Assembly (NCBI GenBank): GCA_030587525.1
Contig: JAUQYW010000716.1
Span: 1 to 31,800 of the forward strand
Reading direction: 5' to 3'
Source of the DNA: Candidatus Sigynarchaeota archaeon
GTDB taxonomy: Archaea > Asgardarchaeota > Lokiarchaeia > Sigynarchaeales > Sigynarchaeaceae
DNA length: 31,800 bases
Under the pieces are notes generated by a model that worked only from the letters and a program-made list of their open reading frames with translations, did no database searches and was not told where the DNA came from. This document shows, one piece after another, positions 17,767-25,472 of this stretch; positions within the stretch are counted from its first letter, which is position 1, and each line of letters opens with the position of its first letter. Made by a program: the position numbers and the translations under genes.

Positions 17767-18588
17767 TCAATCTCCTCTGAACAGCTCCTGGAGCTGCCCT
17801 GTCGCGTTGAGAGTTGCAATGGTGTTGTTGATGATGCCCATGATCGGCGAGCTGCCCTCGCCTTCACGCATCGCGATGCCAAAGCCTTCGAATTGAATGC
17901 TCGTGAAGTTGAATGCAATTTTCACGTCCCCACCCAGGGCAAAATGCTCGGCCACCGGCACGTCGATGATGGCCGCGTCCGAATCGCCATTTATCAAATC
18001 GAGCATGATCATCTCGACCGTGGGGAACGATTTTTCGATGCAATTGAGCCCGTTAGCGAGGTCATCGCCGGTCGTTCCAATCTGGGTCGCGACCGTGCGG
18101 TTCACGAGATCAAGTTGGTCGTGAATCGATGTGTCCGATGCCTGGACGAGGCAACATTGCAAGCTGAAGTAATACGGGATGGAAAAATCTACTTCTAACT
18201 CCCGTTCAGGTCGAATTGCAAACGCCGCGATGACCATATCATACGCGTTTGATTGCAAGCCTGCCATAAGCGCGTTGAAAAACGCTGCCTCGACTTCAAG
18301 CCTGATCGGCTTTCCGATCTGGCTAGAAATGTTCGCGACGACGAGCTTGGCGAGTTCGATGTCAAAACCGACGACCTCGAGCCCTTCTGCAGTGTTGGCA
18401 ATGCTCTCGAAAGGCGGATAATCCGGGCTGGTGCCCAGGCGAATCACGCCTTTCCTTGCGATTCTCGAAATGGTACTTTCGTTTGGATTTTGATCCAGGA
18501 AAGCTAAATAGGTAAAAACACCAGCATTCGTGCAGCCTGAGCACACAATAACGACGAGCACGATGCCCCAGAGTTTGTTCGAGGCCAT
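17767..18588 (-). CDS. Extracellular amino-acid-binding protein, family 3
   Basis: A 273-residue solute-binding protein. The N-terminal hydrophobic helix ends in VCSGCTNAG, an imperfect lipobox, so lipid or helix anchoring outside the membrane is likely. Family 3 features are IRLGTSPDYPPFES near the mature start, VGFDIELAKLVV, AFFNALMAGLQSNAYDMVIAAF, and the hinge/second-lobe segment RTVATQIGTTGDDLA. The ligand is probably a polar or general amino acid; it cannot be refined from sequence alone. It is the first gene of the importer operon. The ATG at 18588 is preferred over an upstream in-frame TTG at 18600. A TATA-like box at 18641-18650 would leave a leader of about 30 nt. Confidence 0.9.
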   Translation of the reverse strand: MASNKLWGIVLVVIVCSGCTNAGVFTYLAFLDQNPNESTISRIARKGVIRLGTSPDYPPFESIANTAEGLEVVGFDIELAKLVVANISSQIGKPIRLEVEAAFFNALMAGLQSNAYDMVIAAFAIRPERELEVDFSIPYYFSLQCCLVQASDTSIHDQLDLVNRTVATQIGTTGDDLANGLNCIEKSFPTVEMIMLDLINGDSDAAIIDVPVAEHFALGGDVKIAFNFTSIQFEGFGIAMREGEGSSPIMGIINNTIATLNATGQLQELFRGD

Positions 18589-18640
18589 GGATGATCCCAA
18601 TGATTATTTGAAGCACAGCACGATTTCCTTGAGGAGAACT

Positions 18641-18650
18641 TTATTATAAC
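18641..18650 (-). promoter_or_regulatory. Putative TATA box of the ABC/M14 operon
   Basis: Reads GTTATAATAA on the minus strand, centred about 57 nt upstream of the ATG at 18588. It faces away from the divergent TATA box at 18756 and shares the inverted-repeat region with it. Confidence 0.4.
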
Positions 18651-18680
18651 TTGCCATCAAGCAGTCATTTTCTTTAAAAT

Positions 18681-18753
18681 TGTTGCTGTGGCAACACCTT
18701 CAACCGATTTCAATGGGTTGCCTATACACAATAATTTGCTTGTTATTGTATAG
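18681..18753. repeat. Three successive inverted repeats between divergent promoters
   Basis: First, TGTTGC/GCAACA (18681-18696, 4-nt spacer, perfect). Second, CAACC/GGTTG (18701-18720, 10-nt spacer). Third, CTATACACAATAA against TTATTGTATAG (18722-18734 and 18743-18753), matching except for two extra bases in the left arm and ending 2 nt before a TATA box. The arrangement suits operator sites for control of the importer operon, the small ORF, or both. No protein-coding frame explains it. Confidence 0.5.
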
Positions 18754-18755
18754 CA

Positions 18756-18763
18756 TATATAAG
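18756..18763 (+). promoter_or_regulatory. Strong TATA box before a small ORF
   Basis: TATATAAG, close to the archaeal consensus, is centred about 24 nt upstream of the ATG at 18783, which is where a leaderless transcript would begin. Confidence 0.5.
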
Positions 18764-18782
18764 TTCTCTTATTGGTACGGCA

Positions 18783-18878
18783 ATGGCATTCGAGGCTTTC
18801 CAAGGCGATCGTGTTTCATTTGATGAAAAACGCCGACAAAACGAAACTTGTTACCTCTGGTTGATCGAGACTATGTAG
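18783..18878 (+). CDS. Possible leaderless 31-residue small protein
   Basis: A 31-codon ORF (start MAFEAFQGDR, end WLIETM, stop TAG) placed exactly at the predicted transcription start of the strong TATA box at 18756. It has no signal peptide or membrane helix and no recognisable domain; it is charged, with one cysteine. It is the only plausible coding product of that promoter. The alternatives are a short non-coding RNA or a decayed gene remnant. No similarity to neighbours is visible. Confidence 0.3.
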   Translation: MAFEAFQGDRVSFDEKRRQNETCYLWLIETM

Positions 18879-18958
18879 GCAATGGAGAAAGGCGCGCAAG
18901 CATTTTTTTCCTAATTCACGGGCAGTAGAAATAAGAAACCAACAACAAAAAGAGAATA

Positions 18959-18982
18959 TTAACTTCTTTTTAAACAAGTTAA
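18959..18982. repeat. Inverted repeat downstream of the E2-like gene
   Basis: Perfect 7-bp arms TTAACTT and AAGTTAA around a 10-nt T/A-rich spacer, 40 nt past the stop of the E2-like gene. The T-rich minus strand beyond it could end that transcript. The remaining AT-rich sequence 18879-19022 shows no gene. Confidence 0.35.
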
Positions 18983-19022
18983 TTGGATTTGTTCGATGTA
19001 ACACTATTACCATCATACCCAA

Positions 19023-19490
19023 TTACAAGAACTGTGCAAAATCGGCATTATTCCCCGTGTCATTCACCATTTTTGAGTTTTGCGTAGAAAAGGAGGTTAT
19101 ATGAAACATGTCATCGATAGATTGTATAACGTCGATCAAATCATGTTCCATATTCCAGAAAGGATCCCGCTCTCCATCAGCGGGGCGGTCGCCTTCTTTT
19201 TTAACTAGAATTTCAAGACATACGTTGGATCTTCCCTTTGGAATGCCTTGATCAATCCGGGGGTGATAAACTATCGTGTGACAAAAAACTATCGGCGGAT
19301 TGACCGGATAGTCGGGTGATAACTCGATCTCGAGAATAAAATTTCCTTCTGCATATGGAGTTCCCGTTCTTCCTCGAATCGTAACTTTCAAGTGATCAAA
19401 CGCGTGATCTTCCGGCCACGGCTCCAATTTCACGTTCGAGTCGTGTTGAAATCTGGAAATAGCTTCAGCCACGTCTTCTTCCTTCCGCAT
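19023..19490 (-). CDS. Ubiquitin-conjugating E2-like protein (UBC fold)
   Basis: A 155-residue UBC-fold protein expected to carry a ubiquitin-like modifier as a thioester. Visible E2 features are IRGRTGTPYAEGNF (38-51), the LSPDYPVNPPIVF strand-turn (57-69), YHPR (75-78) in place of YHPN, the catalytic Cys91 in SNVCLEIL, and W112 followed by the helix HDLIDVIQSIDDMF. The canonical HPN asparagine is Arg78. There are about five extra residues between HPR and Cys, and Cys-to-Trp spacing is 21, as in CDC34/UBE2G E2s with the acidic loop, against 8 in the UbcH5 class. The C-terminus stops early, lacking the last helix. GAGG lies 7 nt before the ATG. No E1, modifier or deubiquitinase is adjacent; an M28 gene lies 164 nt upstream. 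The gene is AT-richer than its neighbours. The alternative, an RWD-type inactive relative, is less likely given the Cys. Confidence 0.82.
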   Translation of the reverse strand: MRKEEDVAEAISRFQHDSNVKLEPWPEDHAFDHLKVTIRGRTGTPYAEGNFILEIELSPDYPVNPPIVFCHTIVYHPRIDQGIPKGRSNVCLEILVKKEGDRPADGERDPFWNMEHDLIDVIQSIDDMFHITSFSTQNSKMVNDTGNNADFAQFL

Positions 19491-19575
19491 ATGACTCCCT
19501 CTTTCGATCTTTCTATCTTGACGAAGTTTTTAACCTTATCGGATTTAACACACGTATCAAGAATGCTCGTTTGAA

Positions 19576-19600
19576 GATGAAAAAATCGAAATAAAGATGT
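19576..19600 (-). terminator. T-rich stretch after the second M28 gene
   Basis: The minus strand reads a run of six T and another T-rich patch about 55-75 nt past the M28 stop, before the E2-like gene. It could separate the two transcripts; the gap 19491-19654 otherwise shows only a weak TTAAAAAC box near 19530. Confidence 0.3.
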
Positions 19601-19654
19601 CTAATTCTCACTTTCAGTCCTGAGTAATCTAATCAATAATTCAAGGATACTCAC

Positions 19655-20824
19655 TTAGTTTCGACCATCGAGGTCCTCCAGGTACCGGGTGGCGATGGCG
19701 AGCGTTTTATCGAGGTGGCCTTGTTCCACGATGGCGGGTGTGTCGATCACCTCGTGCCACGGGTCGGGATAGTGTTGATCCGAGAGCCCGATGATCGTGA
19801 TGGCCTTGATACCCGCCCGGGAAAAATGGACGGCGTCGGTGCCGCCGAAGTCTTGCTTGTTGATCGGCAGCTCGGAACCTGCGTGCTTGCTCGATTCTTG
19901 GAATTCTGCCGCGAGCTCGGCGGAATGCAAGGTGAAAAGGGATGATTCTCCGGATGAAATCGTGAGGATCGCTCGTCCCACCTGATCGAAGTTCACGACC
20001 CTTGCATCCTTCAATTCGGCCGCGTGCCGGTCGACGAACCGCTTCGCTCCCCGCATGCATTCCTCGCACGAGAAAGAAATGAACCAGAGTTCCACGTTTT
20101 TTAAAGGTTTCTTTGAAAAATGCTCTGCGAGTGCCAGCACGACGGCCACGCCGGAGAGATTGTCATTGGCGCCTTGAATCAAGGTGCCCGAGTGCAGGTA
20201 CATGTTGAAATAAATGCCCAGCACGATCGCCACGACGAGCGGCACGAACAAGATTACCGTTATCAGAACTGACGTTATCCCGAGAAGCGGCAAGATGAAC
20301 TCGATGATCCCCGCGGCGATGCCTGCAACAAGTATGCCCAAGGTGCTGTATGCCACCAACCCGAACTTGGCCTTGTACTTTGCGAAGAGCGGGAACTCGA
20401 AGGCGCTGTCGTGGTGCGCGCTGCAGATCACGATGGTTTTTGCGGTCCCGGTTGGCTTGAGCTTGCCGATGATGTTCCTGCCCGTGCCCTTCGGGAACAA
20501 GAAGTCCGCGTATTCCTTCAGCACCGCCTGCTCGAAAATATACAGCGTGATAGCATAAACGAACAGAACTGCAGTCAATAACGGCAGCCAGGGAAACACG
20601 ATGGTGCCCACGACGAGGGCCAGCAAGAGAACCCGCAAGAAATCGAGAAATGCCTTAGGTGCACATTGAAATTCTTCTTCCTTTACTTCACTGACCATAC
20701 CTTCCATTATTCCTTTGATCTTTTCACCCGCTGCTTGTTCTTGCTTGCTAGTACCAAATCGCGGGCCAATATTTTCACAGACATCCTTGATAAAACCCAT
20801 CATTGAAAAATTGTTTCCGCCCAT
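19655..20824 (-). CDS. Integral-membrane M28-family metallopeptidase
   Basis: 389 residues. Metal and catalytic residues: H137 and D139 in SAHHDS, D221 in GANDNLSG, the Glu pair 254-255 in SCEECMRG, D280 in NFDQVG and H357 in DPWHEV, so an active di-zinc aminopeptidase is expected. Hydrophobic helices lie at about 61-95 (two) and again at about 155-178 and 185-205. The second pair is inserted between the first His and the Asp ligand, exactly as in the M28 gene at the window start. The ATG at 20824 fits the start of a typical helical N-terminus; an in-frame extension up to 21469 only mirrors the divergent methyltransferase and is rejected. The two M28 genes look like distant paralogues. Substrate and topology are not known. 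Confidence 0.85.
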   Translation of the reverse strand: MGGNNFSMMGFIKDVCENIGPRFGTSKQEQAAGEKIKGIMEGMVSEVKEEEFQCAPKAFLDFLRVLLLALVVGTIVFPWLPLLTAVLFVYAITLYIFEQAVLKEYADFLFPKGTGRNIIGKLKPTGTAKTIVICSAHHDSAFEFPLFAKYKAKFGLVAYSTLGILVAGIAAGIIEFILPLLGITSVLITVILFVPLVVAIVLGIYFNMYLHSGTLIQGANDNLSGVAVVLALAEHFSKKPLKNVELWFISFSCEECMRGAKRFVDRHAAELKDARVVNFDQVGRAILTISSGESSLFTLHSAELAAEFQESSKHAGSELPINKQDFGGTDAVHFSRAGIKAITIIGLSDQHYPDPWHEVIDTPAIVEQGHLDKTLAIATRYLEDLDGRN

Positions 20825-20903
20825 AATGAATCCCGTTTCAACCGTTGATGCAACATTTTTCTCCAGAATAAAAAGGCTTTCCTTGCGTGAGGAAACATTT
20901 TGA

Positions 20904-21737
20904 ATGCTAAGAACAATTACGGTCGTGAACGAGATGCGAAAGGTAAACATCCTCCAGCACAACAAGGAAGCCTGGAACAGGGAAGTCGAGCGTGGCACGA
21001 ATGATTGGACGATCCCGGTCACACATAACGATGTCGAGCTGGCGCGCCGAGGCGATTTGCGATTGTTTCTTACGCCAAGGAAATTGGTGCCAGCATCGTG
21101 GTTCCCCGAATTGAAGGAATGCAAAACGCTTTGCCTTGCCTCGGGCGGTGGCCAGCAAGCACCATTGCTCGCTGCTGCCGGCGCAAACGTCACGCTCGTC
21201 GATCTTTCCCCGAAACAGCTCGCGATCGACCAGAAAGTCGCGGCGCGAGAAAGATTGACAATAAAGACCCTCGAAGGAGATATGGCCAATTTATCGATGC
21301 TGCCTGACGCGTCGTTTGATTTGGTCGTCCATCCTGTCTCGAACGTGTTTGCTCCTGACGTGCGCCCGGTTTGGAAGGAAGTGGCCCGCGTCTTGAATAC
21401 CGGCGGTGTCCTACTAGCCGGTTTCACGAATCCTGTCGTGTATCTGTTCGATTCAGCGCAGTTAACCAAGAACCGCCTCGTGGTTTCACATAAAATCCCT
21501 TATTCCCCCTTCAACGACGATGCCAAGGCAGAGACCGATATACTCTTTAAACAAGGCTCCCCGCTCGAGTTCGGCCACACCTTGCAAGACCAGATCGGGG
21601 GCCAAGTCGATGCAGGCCTCGCGATCACTGGATTCTACGAGGACAATAACCGCGATAATGTTCGCTCCAAACTCGATGAGCATATCCCGATTTATATTGC
21701 CACGCGGGCGATCAAGCAAGCCGGTGTGCAACTTTAA
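20904..21737 (+). CDS. Class I SAM-dependent methyltransferase
   Basis: A 277-residue Rossmann-fold methyltransferase. Motif I is CLASGGGQQAPLLAAAG, followed by the acidic strand end VTLVDLSPKQL, the motif II-like region LEGDMANLSMLPDASFDLVVHP, and the post-motif VARVLNTGGVLLAGFTNP. The N-terminal NKEAWNREVERGTNDWTIPV is characteristic of a group of small-molecule-type methyltransferases. The substrate cannot be named. The ATG at 20904 has GAGG 11 nt upstream; an ATG at 20934 (MRKVNILQHN) is equally plausible and gives the more typical start. It diverges from the M28 gene, 79 nt away. Confidence 0.85.
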   Translation: MLRTITVVNEMRKVNILQHNKEAWNREVERGTNDWTIPVTHNDVELARRGDLRLFLTPRKLVPASWFPELKECKTLCLASGGGQQAPLLAAAGANVTLVDLSPKQLAIDQKVAARERLTIKTLEGDMANLSMLPDASFDLVVHPVSNVFAPDVRPVWKEVARVLNTGGVLLAGFTNPVVYLFDSAQLTKNRLVVSHKIPYSPFNDDAKAETDILFKQGSPLEFGHTLQDQIGGQVDAGLAITGFYEDNNRDNVRSKLDEHIPIYIATRAIKQAGVQL

Positions 21738-21790
21738 TCCAGTATTGCTTGGATTGCCTGAAAATAAAAGGATAAATAATGAAAAAATCT
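21736..21790. terminator. Shared terminator region of convergent genes
   Basis: A 6-bp inverted repeat AATCCA/TGGATT (21736-21755) straddles the methyltransferase stop. An A-rich plus strand at 21761-21788 gives T-tracts on the minus strand after the membrane-protein gene. It probably ends transcription from at least the minus side. Confidence 0.4.
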
Positions 21791-21791
21791 T

Positions 21792-22238
21792 TCACTTTGC
21801 TCGTTTCGTAACAATAGGAATGACCGCGAACACGCACGATGCAATGCCCGTCGCCCAGCCAAGGGGCACGGGGAACATTACCAACAGCGGGCCTTCGATA
21901 TCAATGGCGAATCCACAAATCACGAACATCCCCATGCCACCGATCATAATGCCGACCGGTATCCACATTGAGGGAAAAACGAGTTTCGTTTTGGGCAACG
22001 ACGCGATGATGAAGAGCACGAGGCCCGCGATAAACGCGACCCCGCCGATGAAGAACGGGATGAATATTGCTTCTTTCGCAAGCAACATAGTGGCTTGCCC
22101 CTCATAGTTGACGTATAGAGTCCAGATCCAGAGGGAATTCAACCCTTTTTCAGAATTAATATACATGCATGCTGGCAATCCAACGGCTGCAAGCCCGAGG
22201 ATCATGGCGAGCATATTCCACAATTTGTTTTTTTCCAT
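21792..22238 (-). CDS. Small four-helix membrane protein, unknown function
   Basis: 148 residues with four hydrophobic helices at roughly 7-25, 55-80, 88-108 and 120-142. The first loop, about 30 residues, is polar (INSEKGLNSLWIWTLYVNYEG) and the C-terminus is basic (VTKRAK). No family motif is recognised. The architecture resembles the many small archaeal four-helix proteins without assigned role. The ATG at 22238 is chosen because the upstream frame extension (to 22358) is hydrophilic, non-homologous and overlaps a strong TATA-like box. It stands alone, convergent with the methyltransferase and divergent from the GH106-like gene. Confidence 0.65.
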   Translation of the reverse strand: MEKNKLWNMLAMILGLAAVGLPACMYINSEKGLNSLWIWTLYVNYEGQATMLLAKEAIFIPFFIGGVAFIAGLVLFIIASLPKTKLVFPSMWIPVGIMIGGMGMFVICGFAIDIEGPLLVMFPVPLGWATGIASCVFAVIPIVTKRAK

Positions 22239-22269
22239 GATGAACGACCATTCTTTGCGAAACAGTAGG

Positions 22270-22280
22270 TTTTTATATGA
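22270..22280 (-). promoter_or_regulatory. TATA box of the four-helix membrane protein
   Basis: The minus strand reads TTCATATAAAA, near the archaeal consensus, centred about 37 nt before the ATG at 22238. It supports that start over the longer frame. Confidence 0.5.
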
Positions 22281-22407
22281 ATAGATATGCTTTTTATGCC
22301 TATGATCGCTTAAAAAATGCTCGGTCTCGATACAATCCAAATACCTTATCCAAAACAATTAAGAAACTCAATAGCGAATGACACTTGTCAATCAAAGAGT
22401 GATGATT

Positions 22408-25400
22408 ATGGCCAGTTTCTTGGACAATCTTACCGACCCGCCGAAAATCTACCGTCCCATGGTTCGTTGGTGGTGGCCTGGAATGGACGTTGAAAGAGAT
22501 GAGTTGGTCAAGGAGATTCAAGAGCTGGACGAGAATGGCTTTGGTGGTGCCGAGATACAATCCTTCTTGATCGGCAGCCCGAGCCCGAATGAAGAGTTGA
22601 AGCACCGTTTCGCGCCGCATCCATTTTACTACGAGATGGTGGCGGCGGTTCTCGCGGAGGCCACCAAGCGCGCCCTCACCATCGACCTCACGATTTCGTC
22701 GAGCTGGCCGCCCGGCGGCTCGTGGGTTCCCCGTGCAGATTCCCTCCACACGCTGCTTATGGGCACTGCCATCGTACACGGCGGGTCGCACATCGAAATG
22801 AAAGCACCGCCAATCCAGCTTAATCCATTTTACAAGTCACACTTAGCACGCATGTTGACGGGGAATCAATGCCGGGGGTTCAACATTGACGATTTCAAGC
22901 CCGTTACCACCGTGGCAGTGAAGTCACGGAAACCATCGGCGTCGTTGAATTTCATCAAGCCGAAAGCAAAACCACTCGATATTGCGACGTGCGTCGACAT
23001 CACGCCGAAAGGATCCGACCCGTGTTGGATCTCGCGTGATTTTCCCGCGGGCACGTGGCAAGTGTTCTCGATATATGGCGGGCCGAGCGGTATGAGCCCC
23101 TTGTCGGACGCAAAACCGTCACCAGATGCCGAAAGCCTTGTCGTAGACATGTTCAACGAGGGCGCGTTGCAGCGGTTTTTCCACGGCCAATTCGACCCGG
23201 CCATGGAGCTCTGGCGACCATACCTCGGCAAGACGTTGCGGGCGCTGTTCACGGACAGCCAGGAGATCGCCGCGGAATGGCACTTCACGACGGACTTTTT
23301 CGACGAGTTCAAGAAGCGGCGTGGTTACGACGTGCGGCCGTACCTCCCGGTGTGCTACGTGCCGAACCGCGACAACCAGTTCACCTACGTGGCCTTTATG
23401 AACGAGAAGCCATGCTTCGAGTTTCTCGGCGGCGAAGGCGAGCGCATCCGGCACGACTGGGAGGAGACCCTCTCCGATCTATTCGCAGAACGGTATTGCA
23501 ATGGCATATCCCGCATGGCCCGGGAGATCGGGATGCAGCACCGCGTCCAGCCCTATGGCATCCGTGTTGATCTCTTGAAAGCCAATGGCCACGCCGATAT
23601 CCCGGAAACCGAGCAGCTGTTCGCAGGTGGGCTTCTCGATTTTTTAAAGATTGCCGGCGACGCGGCCTTGATTTATAACAAGCCAATCGCGTCTTGCGAG
23701 ACGCTCACGGCGATGCAGCGGGATTATATGACCACGCCGTTCAAGATCAAGGTGGCCGTGGATAAATTGTTCGTGGCCGGCATCAACCAGGCCATCTATC
23801 ACGGGTACCCGTACTTCGCGCCGTGGAAGAATTACCCGGGCCATTACCCGTGGAGCCCGCCTTGCCACGCCGAAAACTTGAACCGGAACAACCCGTTCGC
23901 GCCATTTTTCGCGCAAATCAACGGTTACGTGACACGCGGCCAATATTTGCTGCGACAAGGGACAACCAAGTGTAATGTGGGCGTGTATTATCCGCATTGG
24001 AATTACGACCACAAGATGTTGAAGAAGGAAGATTTTGGAGGCGGGTATCTCGAAGGCTTTGACGGGGAGCCGCCCAAGGGGGCAATCATCTGGTTCTTGA
24101 CCCGCGTGTCGAACCGGATCGACAAGATGACGCTCCCGTACCAGCAGCTCGGCGATCAACTCATGTCCCGCGGGTATTTCTACGCGCACGTGAACGAGGA
24201 AGCGCTGCTAGCTGGCACTATGGTCGATCACGTTCTGCACGTGGGTGGGGCACGGCTCGAGGTGCTGATCTTGCCCGGTATCGACAAGATCTCCTTGCCA
24301 CTCTCCCAAAAATTGGCAGAATGCTCCCGGCAAGGTTTGAAGGTGATATTTTGGGGCGCGGTTCCCGATGGCCAGCCCGGCTTCCATGATCACGAGAAAA
24401 ACGACCTAAAGATCACGGCCATCGTGAACTCGGTCGACAATGATTTTCTCATCCTTGATCGTGGGAAGGATTTGTCCATTTACTTGTGGAGTGAGTTGCA
24501 AATATTGCCGTGCATTGAATTCGTCAAGCCAGATCGCGACGTCCAGTGTATCTGCAAGGAAACACCCGAAGGAAACCTCTACTTTATCCGGTCGACGTCC
24601 AAGGAACCATCAAAACATTCAATACGGTTCCGTGAAAGTGGTAAGATTCCACATCTGATCGATCTCTGGACTGGCTCCGTGGAGCCGGTGGTCAAATACG
24701 AGGCTGCCACGGGCAGGAAAGCCATGGTATCGCTGACCAGCAGCACAGACAAGGATATGGTAGAGGTGGACTTGGCCAGTTACGGGTCGTGCATGATCTG
24801 GTTCGCAAACCAGCCACCGTCCGAACTCGTCGTCCACGTGATCGAGGCCGACTTGGAGGTCGCTCGAAATGGCCGGGTGTTTAGCGGTTTTGCAGCGCAA
24901 GCAGGCATCTACAAGGTGAAGCTGAGCAATGGGCAGGAGCGGGTGCTCAAGGTCGCGGAACCAGCGCCACACGGCATCCTTCTCGCTCACTGGCGATTGA
25001 CAGTCCACCATCGCGAGACCACGGGCGAGACGAGGATCATCGAGATCCCGCGGGTGAACCTAGGCGATTGGCGCAAGATCAAGCAGCTCAAGTATAGTTC
25101 CGGGCCTGGCACATACACGACGACGTTTTCAACCGATTGGACTCATCTTGCCAAGAATGTCCGGCTCGTGCTCAAGCTCGGCAAAGTCCACGATGTCGCC
25201 GTTGTGAAGGTGAATGGCAAGGAAGCGAAGCCACTTCTTGTGCCCCCGTACGAGACAGACATCACGGGGCTTGTGCTCGACGGTCAGAACACGCTAGAAA
25301 TCACAGTGCATGGCACGCTGCGGAATTTACTCGTCGGCTATGGTAAAAAGCGTGGAAAGAAAGGCAAGCCATGGCGACATCACAAGCACCATTCACTCAT

Positions 25401-25464
25401 GCCAGTCGGGTTATTCGGCCCCGCGAGCATCGAGATGTCACGCCGCATTGATTTCGAGCCGTGA
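22408..25464 (+). CDS. GH106-like alpha-L-rhamnosidase family protein
   Basis: A 1018-residue protein of glycoside hydrolase family 106 type. The N-terminal VRWWWPGMDVERDELVKEI and ENGFGGAEIQSF, followed by LTISSSWPPGGSWVP, match the family's barrel start. A jelly-roll-like C-terminal region (about 900-1018) ends in VNGKEAKPLL, PYETDIT and NTLEITVHGTLRNLLVG, typical of its sugar-binding beta domain. Expected activity is removal of rhamnose or a related sugar from plant or bacterial polysaccharides. No signal peptide is seen, so it would act inside the cell on imported oligosaccharides, or leave by another route. The ATG at 22408 follows a GAG-containing stretch; an ATG at 22378 would add ten residues. 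Catalytic glutamates were not assigned. Such a long GH106 in an archaeon suggests transfer from bacteria. Confidence 0.8.
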   Translation: MASFLDNLTDPPKIYRPMVRWWWPGMDVERDELVKEIQELDENGFGGAEIQSFLIGSPSPNEELKHRFAPHPFYYEMVAAVLAEATKRALTIDLTISSSWPPGGSWVPRADSLHTLLMGTAIVHGGSHIEMKAPPIQLNPFYKSHLARMLTGNQCRGFNIDDFKPVTTVAVKSRKPSASLNFIKPKAKPLDIATCVDITPKGSDPCWISRDFPAGTWQVFSIYGGPSGMSPLSDAKPSPDAESLVVDMFNEGALQRFFHGQFDPAMELWRPYLGKTLRALFTDSQEIAAEWHFTTDFFDEFKKRRGYDVRPYLPVCYVPNRDNQFTYVAFMNEKPCFEFLGGEGERIRHDWEETLSDLFAERYCNGISRMAREIGMQHRVQPYGIRVDLLKANGHADIPETEQLFAGGLLDFLKIAGDAALIYNKPIASCETLTAMQRDYMTTPFKIKVAVDKLFVAGINQAIYHGYPYFAPWKNYPGHYPWSPPCHAENLNRNNPFAPFFAQINGYVTRGQYLLRQGTTKCNVGVYYPHWNYDHKMLKKEDFGGGYLEGFDGEPPKGAIIWFLTRVSNRIDKMTLPYQQLGDQLMSRGYFYAHVNEEALLAGTMVDHVLHVGGARLEVLILPGIDKISLPLSQKLAECSRQGLKVIFWGAVPDGQPGFHDHEKNDLKITAIVNSVDNDFLILDRGKDLSIYLWSELQILPCIEFVKPDRDVQCICKETPEGNLYFIRSTSKEPSKHSIRFRESGKIPHLIDLWTGSVEPVVKYEAATGRKAMVSLTSSTDKDMVEVDLASYGSCMIWFANQPPSELVVHVIEADLEVARNGRVFSGFAAQAGIYKVKLSNGQERVLKVAEPAPHGILLAHWRLTVHHRETTGETRIIEIPRVNLGDWRKIKQLKYSSGPGTYTTTFSTDWTHLAKNVRLVLKLGKVHDVAVVKVNGKEAKPLLVPPYETDITGLVLDGQNTLEITVHGTLRNLLVGYGKKRGKKGKPWRHHKHHSLMPVGLFGPASIEMSRRIDFEP

Positions 25465-25472
25465 GATTGCCG

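Noticed and set aside
18601..19022. tRNA or other structured RNA gene in the AT-rich gap
   Set aside because: No cloverleaf, TTCGAA-type T-loop or CCA-proximal stem could be drawn; only short inverted repeats are present.
20825..21469. N-terminal extension of the minus-strand M28 gene to 604 residues
   Set aside because: The extension mirrors the methyltransferase gene on the plus strand and shows no protein-like features; an ATG at 20824 fits.
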